The notes beneath the pieces are model-generated. The model was not told the DNA's origin and ran no database searches. It saw only the letters and a program-made list of their open reading frames with translations. Shown here piece after piece: positions 34,838 to 43,309 of a stretch of DNA of 64,000 nt (position 1 is its first letter; every line of letters begins with the position of its first letter). Where the stretch lies: positions 186,001 through 250,000 of the forward strand of contig NZ_QEVW01000015.1 of NCBI RefSeq assembly GCF_003287275.1, read 5' to 3'. The stretch is from Paenibacillus taichungensis (GTDB lineage Bacteria > Bacillota > Bacilli > Paenibacillales > Paenibacillaceae). A program made the translations under genes and the position numbers.

Positions 34838-35040
34838 TCTAACGAACCTGGTACACGCTATTCATCCTCATTTCTGCATGTTTGAAATCTAACGAATCCT
34901 AGAGACGATATTCTAGATAATTAGCTCCAAATCAAGGTCTCGTTGCAGTTTCTTAGCATAATAACGCCGCTGAGATTCGTTAGATTTTTCATTCCTTAAA
35001 AACCGGCCTAATAAGATGCTCCCTATTCGTTAGCGCTGTA
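34838..35040. repeat. Inverted-repeat element with nested CTAACGAA ends
   Basis: AAATCTAACGAATC (34885-34898) and GATTCGTTAGATTT (34974-34987) form a perfect 14-bp inverted repeat enclosing 75 bp without a gene. Outside it, partial ends occur again: TCTAACGAAC at about 34837 and ATTCGTTAG at about 35027. It looks like a small mobile-element relic or dispersed palindromic unit with a second, partial copy around it. No target-site duplication was clear. Confidence 0.6.
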
Positions 35041-35168
35041 ATCATGGTAGAAAGTGTCCTATCTTCACCTCAGATCACCTTTCATTAAAGATGATCATAC
35101 GATCTATTTATTTACACAAGATTGCCCAGGAAATACTTTCAGGTGCTTTGAATCGGAACTAACGTTAT

Positions 35169-35660
35169 TTAGGTTGAAGGAACTACATTCCCCTTATCCT
35201 TAATGAATTTACCGAATACATATCGAACGAGCGGTCCCAGAATAATAATTTGGTAAGGTAGCGCCAGGCTGAAATTACGAGCAATCGTATGAAGATACGT
35301 ACGTAGTATGGATGTTCCATTTAACTGATTTGCAAGATAAGCGGAAATCATTCCATACAAGGACATGATCAGAACCATCCCAATAACCATGAAAAATGAC
35401 ATGGCGAGCACACCCAGGATTTTGTTGTCAAAAGGTAAGGCAAAGGCAATTTTTCTCGCTACAGGCCCCACAATGAAGGACTCCACCAGGAACGCAATGA
35501 TAAAGCACAATATGAACTGAAGCAGTATCTCAAACGCAGACATCTTGCTCAATAACCCATTGTGCCATAAATTGAAAGTCATCATGACTACAACCATTCC
35601 TGTACACATCATTATTCCAAAAACAATCTGTTCTTTTTTCGTTGTTGGCAATTCTCTCAT
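35169..35660 (-). CDS. DUF2798 membrane protein
   Basis: 163 residues with four membrane helices arranged as two related halves (GIMMCTGMVVVMMTFN and AMSFFMVIGMVLIMSLYG), the duplicated pattern of DUF2798. Function unknown. The ATG directly follows AGAGAGG, giving almost no spacer, so the start may be less certain than others. It is isolated between convergent and divergent neighbours. Confidence 0.8.
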   Translation of the reverse strand: MRELPTTKKEQIVFGIMMCTGMVVVMMTFNLWHNGLLSKMSAFEILLQFILCFIIAFLVESFIVGPVARKIAFALPFDNKILGVLAMSFFMVIGMVLIMSLYGMISAYLANQLNGTSILRTYLHTIARNFSLALPYQIIILGPLVRYVFGKFIKDKGNVVPST

Positions 35661-35834
35661 CCTCTCTGTTTACCTTCGTAATTATAGAGATGACAAACCC
35701 CTCCACATAAGTGAACATTCTGTGAACAAATATAATTTTTCCAAATTAAAATCGGATTTGACAACCTCGTATTAGAGCCCTATCATATCCCTTAAAATGG
35801 TAGGGAATATTCGCTACATATAAGGAGGATTTGG

Positions 35835-36224
35835 ATGATGAGTTTTCAAAAGCGCATTGACCACGTCGGCATTGCCGTTCGTGATCTGGAGACCACGCTG
35901 CGTTTCTATACGGAGATTGTTGGTCTTGAATTGAAAGACCGGGTAACCCATACCAACGGCGTCATTCAGCTCGCCTTTCTCGGCTTCAACGGAAGCCATG
36001 AGACCGAGATTGAGTTGATTCAGGGATACAGCGACAAGCTGCCTTCCGAAGGTACGGTGCACCATTTTGCCATCCATGTCGATGACCTTGAGTCTGAGTA
36101 CAACCGCATTAAGGAAACCGAGGCCGAGTTTATTGATGGAGAGATGATTACACTGCCTAACGGTTACCGTTATTTCTTCATCTATGGACCTGAAAAGGAA
36201 TGGATCGAGTTCTTCCAGCGCTAA
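35835..36224 (+). CDS. VOC/glyoxalase-family protein
   Basis: 129 residues with two beta-alpha-beta-beta-beta modules. The N-terminal IDHVGIAVRDLETTLRFYTEIVGLE, HHFAIHVDD in the second half and the final Glu in KEWIEFFQ are typical metal-binding positions (His, Glu) of lactoylglutathione lyase-like and methylmalonyl-CoA epimerase-like members. The substrate is not determinable. AAGGAGG lies 6-9 nt before a double ATG. An SDR gene follows by 16 bp, probably the same transcript. Confidence 0.87.
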   Translation: MMSFQKRIDHVGIAVRDLETTLRFYTEIVGLELKDRVTHTNGVIQLAFLGFNGSHETEIELIQGYSDKLPSEGTVHHFAIHVDDLESEYNRIKETEAEFIDGEMITLPNGYRYFFIYGPEKEWIEFFQR

Positions 36225-36240
36225 GAATTGGAGCTGATTT

Positions 36241-36996
36241 ATGAACATTTTAATTACCGGCGCAGCCGGAAAAATTGGACGTGACTTGTCCCATCACTTG
36301 TCAGAAGCATTTCACCTGCGACTTACGGATTTGAGTATCGACAGACTGCATACGTATCAAGGGACAAGCCATGAGATCATGACACTGGATGTGACAGATC
36401 CCGAAGCCTGTCAGCACGCTTGCGAAGGCATGGATGTGGTTGTTCATCTGGCGGGAGACCCTTCCCCACATGCAGGGTTTTATGAATCGTTGTTGGATAT
36501 CAATATCAAGGGTACATTTAATGTATTCCGTGCAGCTCAAGACCAAGGTGTACGGAGAGTCATTCTGGCAAGCAGTGCACAGACGATTGAGGGTTATCCC
36601 ATTGATGCTCAAATCTATCCGGACATGCCGACACGCCCACGGAATTTGTACGGGGTTAGCAAATGTTTTGGAGAATCGCTCGCTTCCTATTTTGCGTATA
36701 CCGAAGGTTTACAAAGTGTTGCAATACGTATAGGGGCATATGATGATTTTCAACTGGATGGCCCCGCGCTGGAAGCAAGGGATATGAGTGCGTATATTAG
36801 TCCGGCTGACTTGTGTGATTTGATGTTCAAAGCAATTACAGCTCCAGATCTGGAGCCCTTCACCATACTGCATGGGATCTCGAATAATCGGTTTAAACGA
36901 TTGAATCTGGAAACCACTCAGAAACAGGTAGGCTATGACCCGAAATCCGATGCTTTTGCACTCAGTCAGATTTCCTTATATGATTCGCCACGATAA
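36241..36996 (+). CDS. NAD(P)-dependent SDR oxidoreductase (uronate-dehydrogenase-like)
   Basis: 251 residues. Rossmann motif ITGAAGKIGRDL at residues 4-15, DVTDPEAC, VHLAGDPSPHAGF and the catalytic YGVSK (Tyr-Lys) near residue 138 identify an extended/intermediate SDR. The ASSAQTIEGYP stretch supplies the Ser. The order of motifs resembles uronate dehydrogenases and sugar epimerases. It probably oxidises or isomerises a sugar derivative, uncertain. It is co-transcribed with the VOC gene. Confidence 0.85.
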   Translation: MNILITGAAGKIGRDLSHHLSEAFHLRLTDLSIDRLHTYQGTSHEIMTLDVTDPEACQHACEGMDVVVHLAGDPSPHAGFYESLLDINIKGTFNVFRAAQDQGVRRVILASSAQTIEGYPIDAQIYPDMPTRPRNLYGVSKCFGESLASYFAYTEGLQSVAIRIGAYDDFQLDGPALEARDMSAYISPADLCDLMFKAITAPDLEPFTILHGISNNRFKRLNLETTQKQVGYDPKSDAFALSQISLYDSPR

Positions 36997-37020
36997 TTAT
37001 TGAAAATAACACATCTAGAG

Positions 37021-37056
37021 AGGTCGTTATACGCATGTATAACGGCCTTTTTGACT
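37021..37056 (+). terminator. Intrinsic terminator after the SDR gene
   Basis: AGGTCGTTATAC-GCAT-GTATAACGGCCT followed by TTTTGAC on the plus strand. Confidence 0.85.
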
Positions 37057-37087
37057 ATTTCATACGTGCCCCTATCCAGTTCCTGAC

Positions 37088-37116
37088 TGGACATGCATGG
37101 GCCTCTGGCCTATAAT
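37088..37116 (+). promoter_or_regulatory. Promoter of the thiamine-transport operon
   Basis: TGGACA (37088-37093) and a perfect TATAAT (37111-37116) with a 17-bp spacer, about 35 bp before the TPP aptamer. Confidence 0.75.
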
Positions 37117-37147
37117 TACACCTAGTAATGCCCGTAACTTCATAGTT

Positions 37148-37245
37148 TCCCAGGGGAGTCGGAATAGGCCGGCTGAGAGTGTATCCCACCAAGATACTGA
37201 CCCTTAGACCTGATCTGGATCATGCCAGCGTAGGAATCGGAGTAT
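37148..37245 (+). promoter_or_regulatory. TPP riboswitch (THI element)
   Basis: All diagnostic blocks are present: GGGGAGTC, GGCTGAGAG, GACCCTTAGACCTGATCTGG and ATCATGCCAGCGTAGGAA. Thiamine pyrophosphate binding should favour the terminator at 37296 and shut off the downstream transport genes. Confidence 0.96.
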
Positions 37246-37295
37246 ATCGAATTGGCCCAGCCTCTTTGCTGAGTGCCACATCTCTAACGCCTGCA

Positions 37296-37326
37296 CGCGT
37301 CCCGGATTAACGGGGCGCTTTTTTAA
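37296..37326 (+). terminator. TPP riboswitch terminator
   Basis: GCGTCCC-GGATTAAC-GGGGCGC followed by TTTTTTT, 50 nt after the aptamer. From here to 37474 the leader holds only an ATAAATC/GATTTAT hairpin and the thiY ribosome site. Confidence 0.88.
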
Positions 37327-37474
37327 TGTTCTTTTATATAGCCAGAGAGCTAAAAAAGTGACGTCATCCGGATCATAGCTGGTATAAATCTGTCGATTTA
37401 TGCAAGAAGCTTGGATATGAAGCCAAGGAGTACCCCGCGCCACTGGCCGGACAACATGAAGGAGAGAAATAAAG

Positions 37475-38515
37475 ATGAGATGGCGTAAAATGATGGGCCT
37501 AATGCTCTTGTGCGTACTACTAGTGGCTGTGGCTGCATGTGGCGGCAAAGAAGCTGCACCTTCAGGAGAAAATGGTAGCAGCAACACCGAAAACAGCAAT
37601 GAAGGTGACAATGCAGCCCTCAAGGACGTTAAAGTGGTGCTGGACTGGACACCAAATACGAATCATACCGGCCTGTATGCGGCCGTAGATCAAGGTTTTT
37701 ACAAAGCCGAAGGCTTGAATGTTGAGATTGTACAGCCAGGTGCCGGAGGCGCGGATACCATGGTAGCTTCGAACGAAGTGCCTTTTGGCGTAAGTTATCA
37801 GGAGAGTGTGACCCAGGCCCGCACACAAGGCGTACCACTCGTGTCCATCGCTGCGGTTATTCAGCATAACACGTCCGGATTTGCCGCTCCGGCGGATCGG
37901 AACATCAAGTCCCCCAAAGATTTTGAAGGCAAAACTTATGGTGGCTGGGGCTCCCCGGTAGAAGAAGCTGTGATGCAGTCCATTATGGAAGGCGAAGGCG
38001 CCGATGTATCCAAAGTAAAAAATATCAGCATGGGCGATGCAGATTTCTTCACCGCTGTGAAACGCGATATCGACTTTGCCTGGATTTTCTACGCATGGAC
38101 GGGCATTGAAGCCGAACTGCGCGGCGAACCGATCGACATGCTATATGTGAAGGATTATTCCGAGGCACTGGACTACTACACTCCTGTACTCGTTACCAAT
38201 GAAAAGACGATTCAGAACGATCCCGAGCTGGTTAAAGCGTTCTTGAAAGCGACTTCCGAAGGATATCAATACGCGATTGAACATCCCGAAGACGCTGCCA
38301 ACATTCTGATCAAGGCCGTACCGGATCTGGATAAGGATCTTGTACTCGCAAGCCAGAAGTGGCTGAGTCCAAAATATCAGGATGACGCACCGCGCTGGGG
38401 TGAGCAGAAGCAGGAAGTATGGCAGAACTACACGGACTGGATGTTTAGCAAAAAACTGCTCGACGAGCAGGTAGATGTATCCAAAGCATATACGAACGAG
38501 TTCTTACCCCAATAA
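37475..38515 (+). CDS. thiY: Thiamine-precursor ABC transporter substrate-binding lipoprotein (ThiY/NMT1-like)
   Basis: 346 residues. Lipoprotein signal with VAAC (Cys22), then a Gly/Asn/Ser-rich linker and an NMT1/THI5-like periplasmic-binding fold: VVLDWTPNTNHTGLYAAVDQGFY at the ligand cleft, GGADTMVASNEVPFGVSYQES, and WGSPVEEAVMQ. ThiY proteins bind formylaminopyrimidine-type thiamine pyrimidine precursors. AAGGAGAG lies before the ATG. The TPP riboswitch upstream and the thiamine-binding protein, permease and ATPase genes downstream support the role. Confidence 0.92.
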   Translation: MRWRKMMGLMLLCVLLVAVAACGGKEAAPSGENGSSNTENSNEGDNAALKDVKVVLDWTPNTNHTGLYAAVDQGFYKAEGLNVEIVQPGAGGADTMVASNEVPFGVSYQESVTQARTQGVPLVSIAAVIQHNTSGFAAPADRNIKSPKDFEGKTYGGWGSPVEEAVMQSIMEGEGADVSKVKNISMGDADFFTAVKRDIDFAWIFYAWTGIEAELRGEPIDMLYVKDYSEALDYYTPVLVTNEKTIQNDPELVKAFLKATSEGYQYAIEHPEDAANILIKAVPDLDKDLVLASQKWLSPKYQDDAPRWGEQKQEVWQNYTDWMFSKKLLDEQVDVSKAYTNEFLPQ

Positions 38516-38550
38516 AAATGGTTTAAGTTTAACTTTTTTTACACCAGAAC

Positions 38551-38678
38551 GAAGAGTGCAGAACCCATCTGTAGAAACGAAGTGGTCGCCTTTATCCCCG
38601 GATTTTCCCCATGTGGAAAATGGAATCGAAAAATCCGGGGATAACAGCGATCGGAAGAGGGTACTGCAATCGGAGTGG
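38551..38678 (-). repeat. Dispersed intergenic repeat, copy D, inside the thiamine operon
   Basis: Reversed relative to copies A and B. On the minus strand: CTTCCGATCGCTGTTATCCC, a long hairpin (ATCCCCGGATTTT/AAAATCCGGGGAT with an inner CCATTTTCCACATGG), AAGGCGACCACTTCG and TTCTACAG. It occupies almost the whole gap between thiY and the thiamine-binding-protein gene. In the transcript it would form a strong stem-loop. Confidence 0.78.
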
Positions 38679-38736
38679 TAAAGTGTAAAGCTGGTTTAAC
38701 TCATGCAATTTAACCCGAAAGGAAAAGTGATCTCTC

Positions 38737-39027
38737 ATGGCAAGCACATTACTTAGCATTCAAGTCATTCCCAAAACGCCCAATGGCGAAAATTCCTACC
38801 CTTACGTTGATCGTGCCATCGAAGTTATTCAGCAGTCTGGTTTGAAATATCAGGTTAATCCACTGGATACCACGATGGAAGGAGAACTGGATGAGCTGTT
38901 GGAGGTTGTTCGCAAAATGCACGAAGTTCTTGTGGAAGCCGGCAGTCCGAGCATCATCTCACAGATCAAGATCGCCCATAGCCCAAGTGGTTTCAGCATG
39001 GACACCCTGACGGAGAAATATCGCTAA
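38737..39027 (+). CDS. MTH1187/YkoF-type thiamine-binding protein
   Basis: 96 residues, ferredoxin-like fold of the DUF77/thiamine-binding family: LLSIQVIPKTP at the N-terminus, YPYVDRAIEVIQQSGLKYQVNPLDTTMEG and the C-terminal IKIAHSPSGFSM. Members bind thiamine or its precursors in the cytoplasm and usually accompany thiamine transporters. Its stop overlaps the permease ATG (TAATG), so translation is coupled. Confidence 0.9.
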   Translation: MASTLLSIQVIPKTPNGENSYPYVDRAIEVIQQSGLKYQVNPLDTTMEGELDELLEVVRKMHEVLVEAGSPSIISQIKIAHSPSGFSMDTLTEKYR

Positions 39028-39785
39028 TGCATGCCTATTGGAAAAACGTCTGGCCGCCCTTTGTGGCGGTTATTCTCTTTATAGCGATATGGCAGGGAGC
39101 CGTCTCCCTGTTCCATATTGAGAAATGGATGCTGCCTGCACCTTCGGACATCGCCCATGAAGCAGCGTCCCAGGCCGAGCGACTTGGCATGCATGCATGG
39201 GCAACAATCCAGTTGACTTTGATAGGGTTTGCAGCAGGTACACTTGTGGGATTACTGATTGCGATGGTGCTGCATTTAATTCCCTTTTTGAAATCTGCAC
39301 TCTATCCATTACTTATTCTTAGTCAAAATATACCGACTATCGCGCTTGCGCCGCTCTTGCTGATCTGGTTCGGATTTGGGCTGCTGCCCAAACTGATTAC
39401 CATCATCCTGGTCTGCTTCTTCCCGGTGGCCGTAGCTGCCATGGACGGGTTGACCCGCACCGATGCAGCGATGATGAACTATATGCGCATGGCTGGTGCA
39501 AAACGCGGCCAAATTTTCTGGAAGCTCGAACTCCCACATGCATTACCCTCAGTGTTTTCGGGGATTAAAATTGCCGCTACGTACAGCGTCATGGGTGCGA
39601 TTATCGCCGAATGGATCGGTGCAGATAAGGGTATCGGTTATTATATGATGCTGCAAAAATCGGCCTATCGGACGGATCGTCTTTTCGTGGCAATCATGAT
39701 TATTGTGGCACTGAGCCTGCTGCTCTTCCTGCTCATTGCGCTATTGGAGAAGCTGCTCGTACGCTGGCGGCCACAAAAACGATAA
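39027..39785 (+). CDS. thiX: Thiamine-precursor ABC transporter permease
   Basis: 252 residues with about six membrane helices and the EAA coupling loop MRMAGAKRGQIFWKLELPHALP. It belongs to the SsuC/TauC-like permease group used by ThiXYZ systems. The gene lies between the thiamine-binding protein and the ATPase, in the TPP-regulated operon. Confidence 0.9.
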   Translation: MHAYWKNVWPPFVAVILFIAIWQGAVSLFHIEKWMLPAPSDIAHEAASQAERLGMHAWATIQLTLIGFAAGTLVGLLIAMVLHLIPFLKSALYPLLILSQNIPTIALAPLLLIWFGFGLLPKLITIILVCFFPVAVAAMDGLTRTDAAMMNYMRMAGAKRGQIFWKLELPHALPSVFSGIKIAATYSVMGAIIAEWIGADKGIGYYMMLQKSAYRTDRLFVAIMIIVALSLLLFLLIALLEKLLVRWRPQKR

Positions 39786-39828
39786 CTTTGAAATATGCAC
39801 CATATAACGCTTAGGAAGTGATGAAAAG

Positions 39829-40728
39829 ATGACACCCGAACACAACGAGCGGATAGCTGCTGCGCCGAATGAAGGTGCAACCATTCCAAAGAGTAGTGGA
39901 CTTCCTGAGAATGGAGCCGCGGCCTTACCTGCACATCATTTATCACCAGCGCTCGAAGTTCTGAACGTGCATGCTTCGTTCCGCGAGCGACGCAGCACAT
40001 TGCCCGTTCTGGATGGCCTGTCACTGACCGTGGAGCAAGGAGAATTCGTAGCCATCGTTGGCCCTTCCGGCTGTGGCAAAAGCACCCTGTTTCACATCAT
40101 CGGCGGTCTGCTGAAACCACAGGGGGGCCAAATCCTGATGAATGGTCAGGATGTTACCGGACAACGCGGCAAGATTAGCTATATGCCGCAGCAGCCTGCC
40201 CTCTTCCCATGGCGTACCATTGAGGACAATGTGCTGCTTGCTGGTGAAGTGTCTGCAGATGCACCACCCCGAGCAGAAGCGCTTGCAGATGCCCGGAAGT
40301 GGCTGAGCAGTGTCGGACTGGCCGGATTTGAACAAGCCTATCCGCATATGTTATCGGGTGGCATGCAGCAGCGGGTTGCCTTTCTGCGCGCGCTGCTCAG
40401 TCCGCAGGAGCTGATGCTGCTGGACGAGCCATTTAGTGCACTTGATGCATTGACCCGCAGCGACATGCAGCGCTGGCTGCTCGATATCTGGGAACAGAAC
40501 CGCCGCTCGGTGCTGTTCATCACGCATAATATTGAGGAAGCGTTATTGCTCGCTGACCGTATCTATGTTTTATCGAATCGGCCTGCAGCTGTAATTCACG
40601 AAGTCGATGTTCCCTTTGATCGTCCACGTCGCGAAGCGATCACGGAGGAATCCGCTTTTCTTGAACGCAAACGGCAGATTTCCCAGTGGATGAGAGAAGA
40701 ACAGCAGAAAACCCGCCTATCTAAATAG
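39829..40728 (+). CDS. thiZ: Thiamine-precursor ABC transporter ATP-binding protein
   Basis: 299 residues. An N-terminal stretch of about 45 residues rich in Ala/Glu/Pro precedes the ATPase core: Walker A GPSGCGKST, Q-loop YMPQQPALFPW, signature LSGGMQQRV, Walker B LMLLDEPFSALD and switch His FITHNIEEALLLAD. It closely fits the SsuB/TauB/ThiZ type. It is the last gene of the operon and its end overlaps a terminator. Confidence 0.9.
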   Translation: MTPEHNERIAAAPNEGATIPKSSGLPENGAAALPAHHLSPALEVLNVHASFRERRSTLPVLDGLSLTVEQGEFVAIVGPSGCGKSTLFHIIGGLLKPQGGQILMNGQDVTGQRGKISYMPQQPALFPWRTIEDNVLLAGEVSADAPPRAEALADARKWLSSVGLAGFEQAYPHMLSGGMQQRVAFLRALLSPQELMLLDEPFSALDALTRSDMQRWLLDIWEQNRRSVLFITHNIEEALLLADRIYVLSNRPAAVIHEVDVPFDRPRREAITEESAFLERKRQISQWMREEQQKTRLSK

Positions 40729-40741
40729 TGCGGGTTTTTAA
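40709..40741 (+). terminator. Intrinsic terminator overlapping the thiZ end
   Basis: AAACCCGC/GCGGGTTT stem with a loop containing the stop codon, followed by TTTAAG. Confidence 0.8.
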
Positions 40742-40823
40742 GTTATTATTTCCCTAAAATGGGTGATCCGAGATATACAATACTGCGTATCATTGGTAAA
40801 AGATAAAAAGGAGGGGTCCATCC

Positions 40824-41630
40824 ATGCAATCAACCGCTTTTGCACCCTTGATCGATGCTCATCTTCACCTGGACAAATATACAACCGAAGAACAACGTGA
40901 GATGCTGCATTCCTTCCCATCCCAGCAGGTTGAAGCCGTCATTGCCGTTTCCATGAATCTGGCATCAGCCCAGACCAACCTGGAGCTAGCTTCACAATAC
41001 CCCCGCACCGTATATCCAGCCTTTGGGTTCCATCCCGAGCAGCCCCTGCCGTCCCTGGCAGAGCAGGATCTGTTCTTTGACTGGATCGAAAAGCATATGG
41101 GACAAGCTACAGCCATTGGGGAAGTTGGGTTGCCCTATTACAACCGACAGGAAGCCGAACTGGCAGGGCAACGCTTTGATCAGAGCGGTTATATCGATCT
41201 GTTGGAGCGATTTATCCAGCTGGCGAAACGGCACGGTAAACCGATTGTACTGCACGCTGTATATGAGGATGCCGATATCGCCTGTGATCTGCTGGAGCAA
41301 TATCATCATCGCCGGGCTCACTTTCACTGGTTCAAAGGCTCCAAGCGGACCGTCCAGCGTATGGCTGACAACGGATACTTCGTCTCATTTACACCTGATA
41401 TCATATACGAAGAGGAAATACGCGAACTGGCCCGTCAGTATCCTTCCGAGCAGGTTATGGCAGAGACCGATGGACCTTGGCCTTTCGAGGGACCTTTCCA
41501 GGGAAGAATGACGCATCCAGCCATGACAAGACAGGTTATTCAGGCGTGGAGTGAAGTGACAGGTATGGGAACGGAGCGGGCAGCGCGTCTCTTCTATCAG
41601 AATACAAAACGCTTTTACGGTCTTCCTTAG
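40824..41630 (+). CDS. TatD-family metal-dependent hydrolase
   Basis: 268 residues, TIM-barrel amidohydrolase. Metal-site motifs: DAHLHLD (HxH, residues 10-16), the Glu of AIGEVGLPYY, His in PIVLHAV, His in RAHFHWFKG and Asp in MAETDGPW. TatD proteins are DNases/metal-dependent hydrolases. It is smaller and more diverged than canonical TatD/YabD, so the substrate is open. AAGGAGGGG lies before the ATG. Confidence 0.85.
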   Translation: MQSTAFAPLIDAHLHLDKYTTEEQREMLHSFPSQQVEAVIAVSMNLASAQTNLELASQYPRTVYPAFGFHPEQPLPSLAEQDLFFDWIEKHMGQATAIGEVGLPYYNRQEAELAGQRFDQSGYIDLLERFIQLAKRHGKPIVLHAVYEDADIACDLLEQYHHRRAHFHWFKGSKRTVQRMADNGYFVSFTPDIIYEEEIRELARQYPSEQVMAETDGPWPFEGPFQGRMTHPAMTRQVIQAWSEVTGMGTERAARLFYQNTKRFYGLP

Positions 41631-41696
41631 ATCCGAATTGGCGTTCAGTCTTGTTCTGGTTCACTTTCTCCACTAAGTAGGCACTGCAGAGTATCA

Positions 41697-41738
41697 AAAA
41701 AGAAGTCAGTCGGCATCCGCCGAACTGACTTCTTTTGG
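41697..41738 (-). terminator. Intrinsic terminator after the nitroreductase gene
   Basis: AAGAAGTCAGT/ACTGACTTCTT with an inner CGGC/GCCG, followed by TTTTTTGA on the minus strand. Confidence 0.88.
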
Positions 41739-41746
41739 ATTTACGC

Positions 41747-42490
41747 TTAACGTTTCAAGAATCCTTTGCCTTCGAGGAATGGCTTCATCTGTAGACGTAC
41801 CGGTTCTGTGAGGCGTTTCGCCATCATTTCGGACCACGGTGTAGTACGTTCCCCTTGGGTGCGCTCCTTCATGTATGCAGCAGTCGTTTCGTCATAACTC
41901 TCGACGCCTTTGAGGGTCTGCTCGGCGTTATAGCGGCCATGGTGCAAGACCGCATCCAGCGGTAGACGCGGACGAATCCCCGTCTCCTGATCAGCAACAC
42001 CTATGCACATTCCATATACTGGGTACACTCCGTCAGGCAAGCCCAAGACATCGCTAACTTCCTCAATGCGGTTGCGCAGCCCGCCAATATATACAATTCC
42101 GAAACCTAGTGACTCTGCTGCAAGCGCAGCATTTTGCGATGCGAGTGCAACATCAATTGTGGCCACCATAAAGTTTTCAGTGGAGTCCTCATAGGATTCC
42201 TTTTCAGGTAAATGACGCTTCGCTGCATTACTCAGGCGATATAGGTCAGCACACCATACGAGAAATACAGGGCATTCGTTGATGTAAGACTGATTGCCTG
42301 CCAATTCAGCCAATTTGTCCTTTTGCTCCTGTTCGGTAACAGCAATTACAGTATAGGCCTGCACACTACTTGAAGAAGAAGCCATCTGCCCGGCCGCCAC
42401 GATTGCTGCCAGCTGCTCTTCACTTACCGGGTCTGGCTTGAATTTCCGCACAGAGCGGTGCTTCATCATCAATTCAATGGTTTCGTTCAT
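41747..42490 (-). CDS. NADPH-dependent flavin oxidoreductase, nitroreductase family (NfrA-like)
   Basis: 247 residues. The N-terminal MKHRSVRKFKPDPVSEEQL, AGQMASSSSSVQAYTVI (FMN-binding Ser run), and GFGIVYIGGLRNR-like FMN loop with PVYGMCIG match NfrA/Frp-type FMN-dependent oxidoreductases. These reduce nitro or quinone compounds and free flavins with NADPH. GGGAG precedes the ATG. It overlaps the end of the TetR gene by 17 bp and is therefore in its operon. Confidence 0.88.
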   Translation of the reverse strand: MNETIELMMKHRSVRKFKPDPVSEEQLAAIVAAGQMASSSSSVQAYTVIAVTEQEQKDKLAELAGNQSYINECPVFLVWCADLYRLSNAAKRHLPEKESYEDSTENFMVATIDVALASQNAALAAESLGFGIVYIGGLRNRIEEVSDVLGLPDGVYPVYGMCIGVADQETGIRPRLPLDAVLHHGRYNAEQTLKGVESYDETTAAYMKERTQGERTTPWSEMMAKRLTEPVRLQMKPFLEGKGFLKR

Positions 42491-43082
42491 TGCTATTCAC
42501 TCCCAATCCTCGTAGTACGAATTCAATGGTCTGCTCGGCCAGCTCATCTGTGTTCATATCCTGATAGTCAAAGCTAAATCGTGAGTTCTTGGCCCGTTTG
42601 TGTGCCAAAGCCACACCCATGACCTGAAGCATTGCATAAGATACGGACTCGATCTGGAATACTCCCTGCTCCTTGCCTTCTTGCAGCAGTTCTCTCACTC
42701 TGGTCCAGACGGGGTCCAAAAAACGAAATACGGTAGCTGTGCGATGGGTACGCAGCGTAATTTCAAGCTGCACAATATCGCTCATCTCCCGGTCCGTCAT
42801 TGTGAACTTTACAACTTCACCTATGATTCGTCGGATACCCTCCACGGGGGAGGACATGGACTCTTCAGCCAACTCATTCATCATATGATCAGGAAAAAAG
42901 TGCTCAAATAATGCTTCGAACACCTTTTCTTTTCCGCCAAAATGATACGAGACCAGCGATACATTCGCCCCCGCCTCATCACAGATTTGACGAACACTCG
43001 TCCCGTCATACCCCTGCTGTGCAAAAAGTTTCTTGGCTGCAAGCAAAATCCTCGTTTTTATATCCAATTCCGGTTCCGTCAT
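42474..43082 (-). CDS. TetR/AcrR-family transcriptional regulator
   Basis: 202 residues. The N-terminal helix-turn-helix (residues 10-55) contains AAKKLFAQQGYDGTSVRQIC and GANVSLVSYHFGGKEKVFEALF; the second half is the ligand-binding dimerisation domain (TetR_C type of YttP/CecR-like regulators). AGAGGAG lies before the ATG. It is followed in operon by the nitroreductase gene. It may repress the neighbouring YhgE/Pip-type gene, whose promoter has two palindromes typical for TetR binding (inference). Confidence 0.92.
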   Translation of the reverse strand: MTEPELDIKTRILLAAKKLFAQQGYDGTSVRQICDEAGANVSLVSYHFGGKEKVFEALFEHFFPDHMMNELAEESMSSPVEGIRRIIGEVVKFTMTDREMSDIVQLEITLRTHRTATVFRFLDPVWTRVRELLQEGKEQGVFQIESVSYAMLQVMGVALAHKRAKNSRFSFDYQDMNTDELAEQTIEFVLRGLGVNSNERNH

Positions 43083-43238
43083 TCCGTCCGCTCCTCTTGT
43101 CCGTTCTATTCATTTGCTCCAGCTCACCGGGCTGCAGCGAGACTACTCTATCGTTTCATTATGAAAGTTTGTGCATCAAAGCGCAAGGTGTGCAGCCTGT
43201 GTTCCTTCAAAGCTATCCACCTCAACCTACTATTAAAC

Positions 43239-43271
43239 CAAGCACCCCGGTGAAAATCACCGGGGCGCTTG
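43239..43271 (-). terminator. Intrinsic terminator after the YhgE/Pip-type gene
   Basis: AAGCGCCCCGGTGA/TCACCGGGGTGCTT, followed by a weak TTTAATAG on the minus strand. Confidence 0.7.
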
Positions 43272-43309
43272 ATCATAACCTATGAAGAACAACCATGATG
43301 TCTGAAATA

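Noticed and set aside
9507..38678. Reading the repeats as a CRISPR array
   Set aside because: Copies are kilobases apart, in both orientations, longer than CRISPR repeats and without regular spacers or cas genes.
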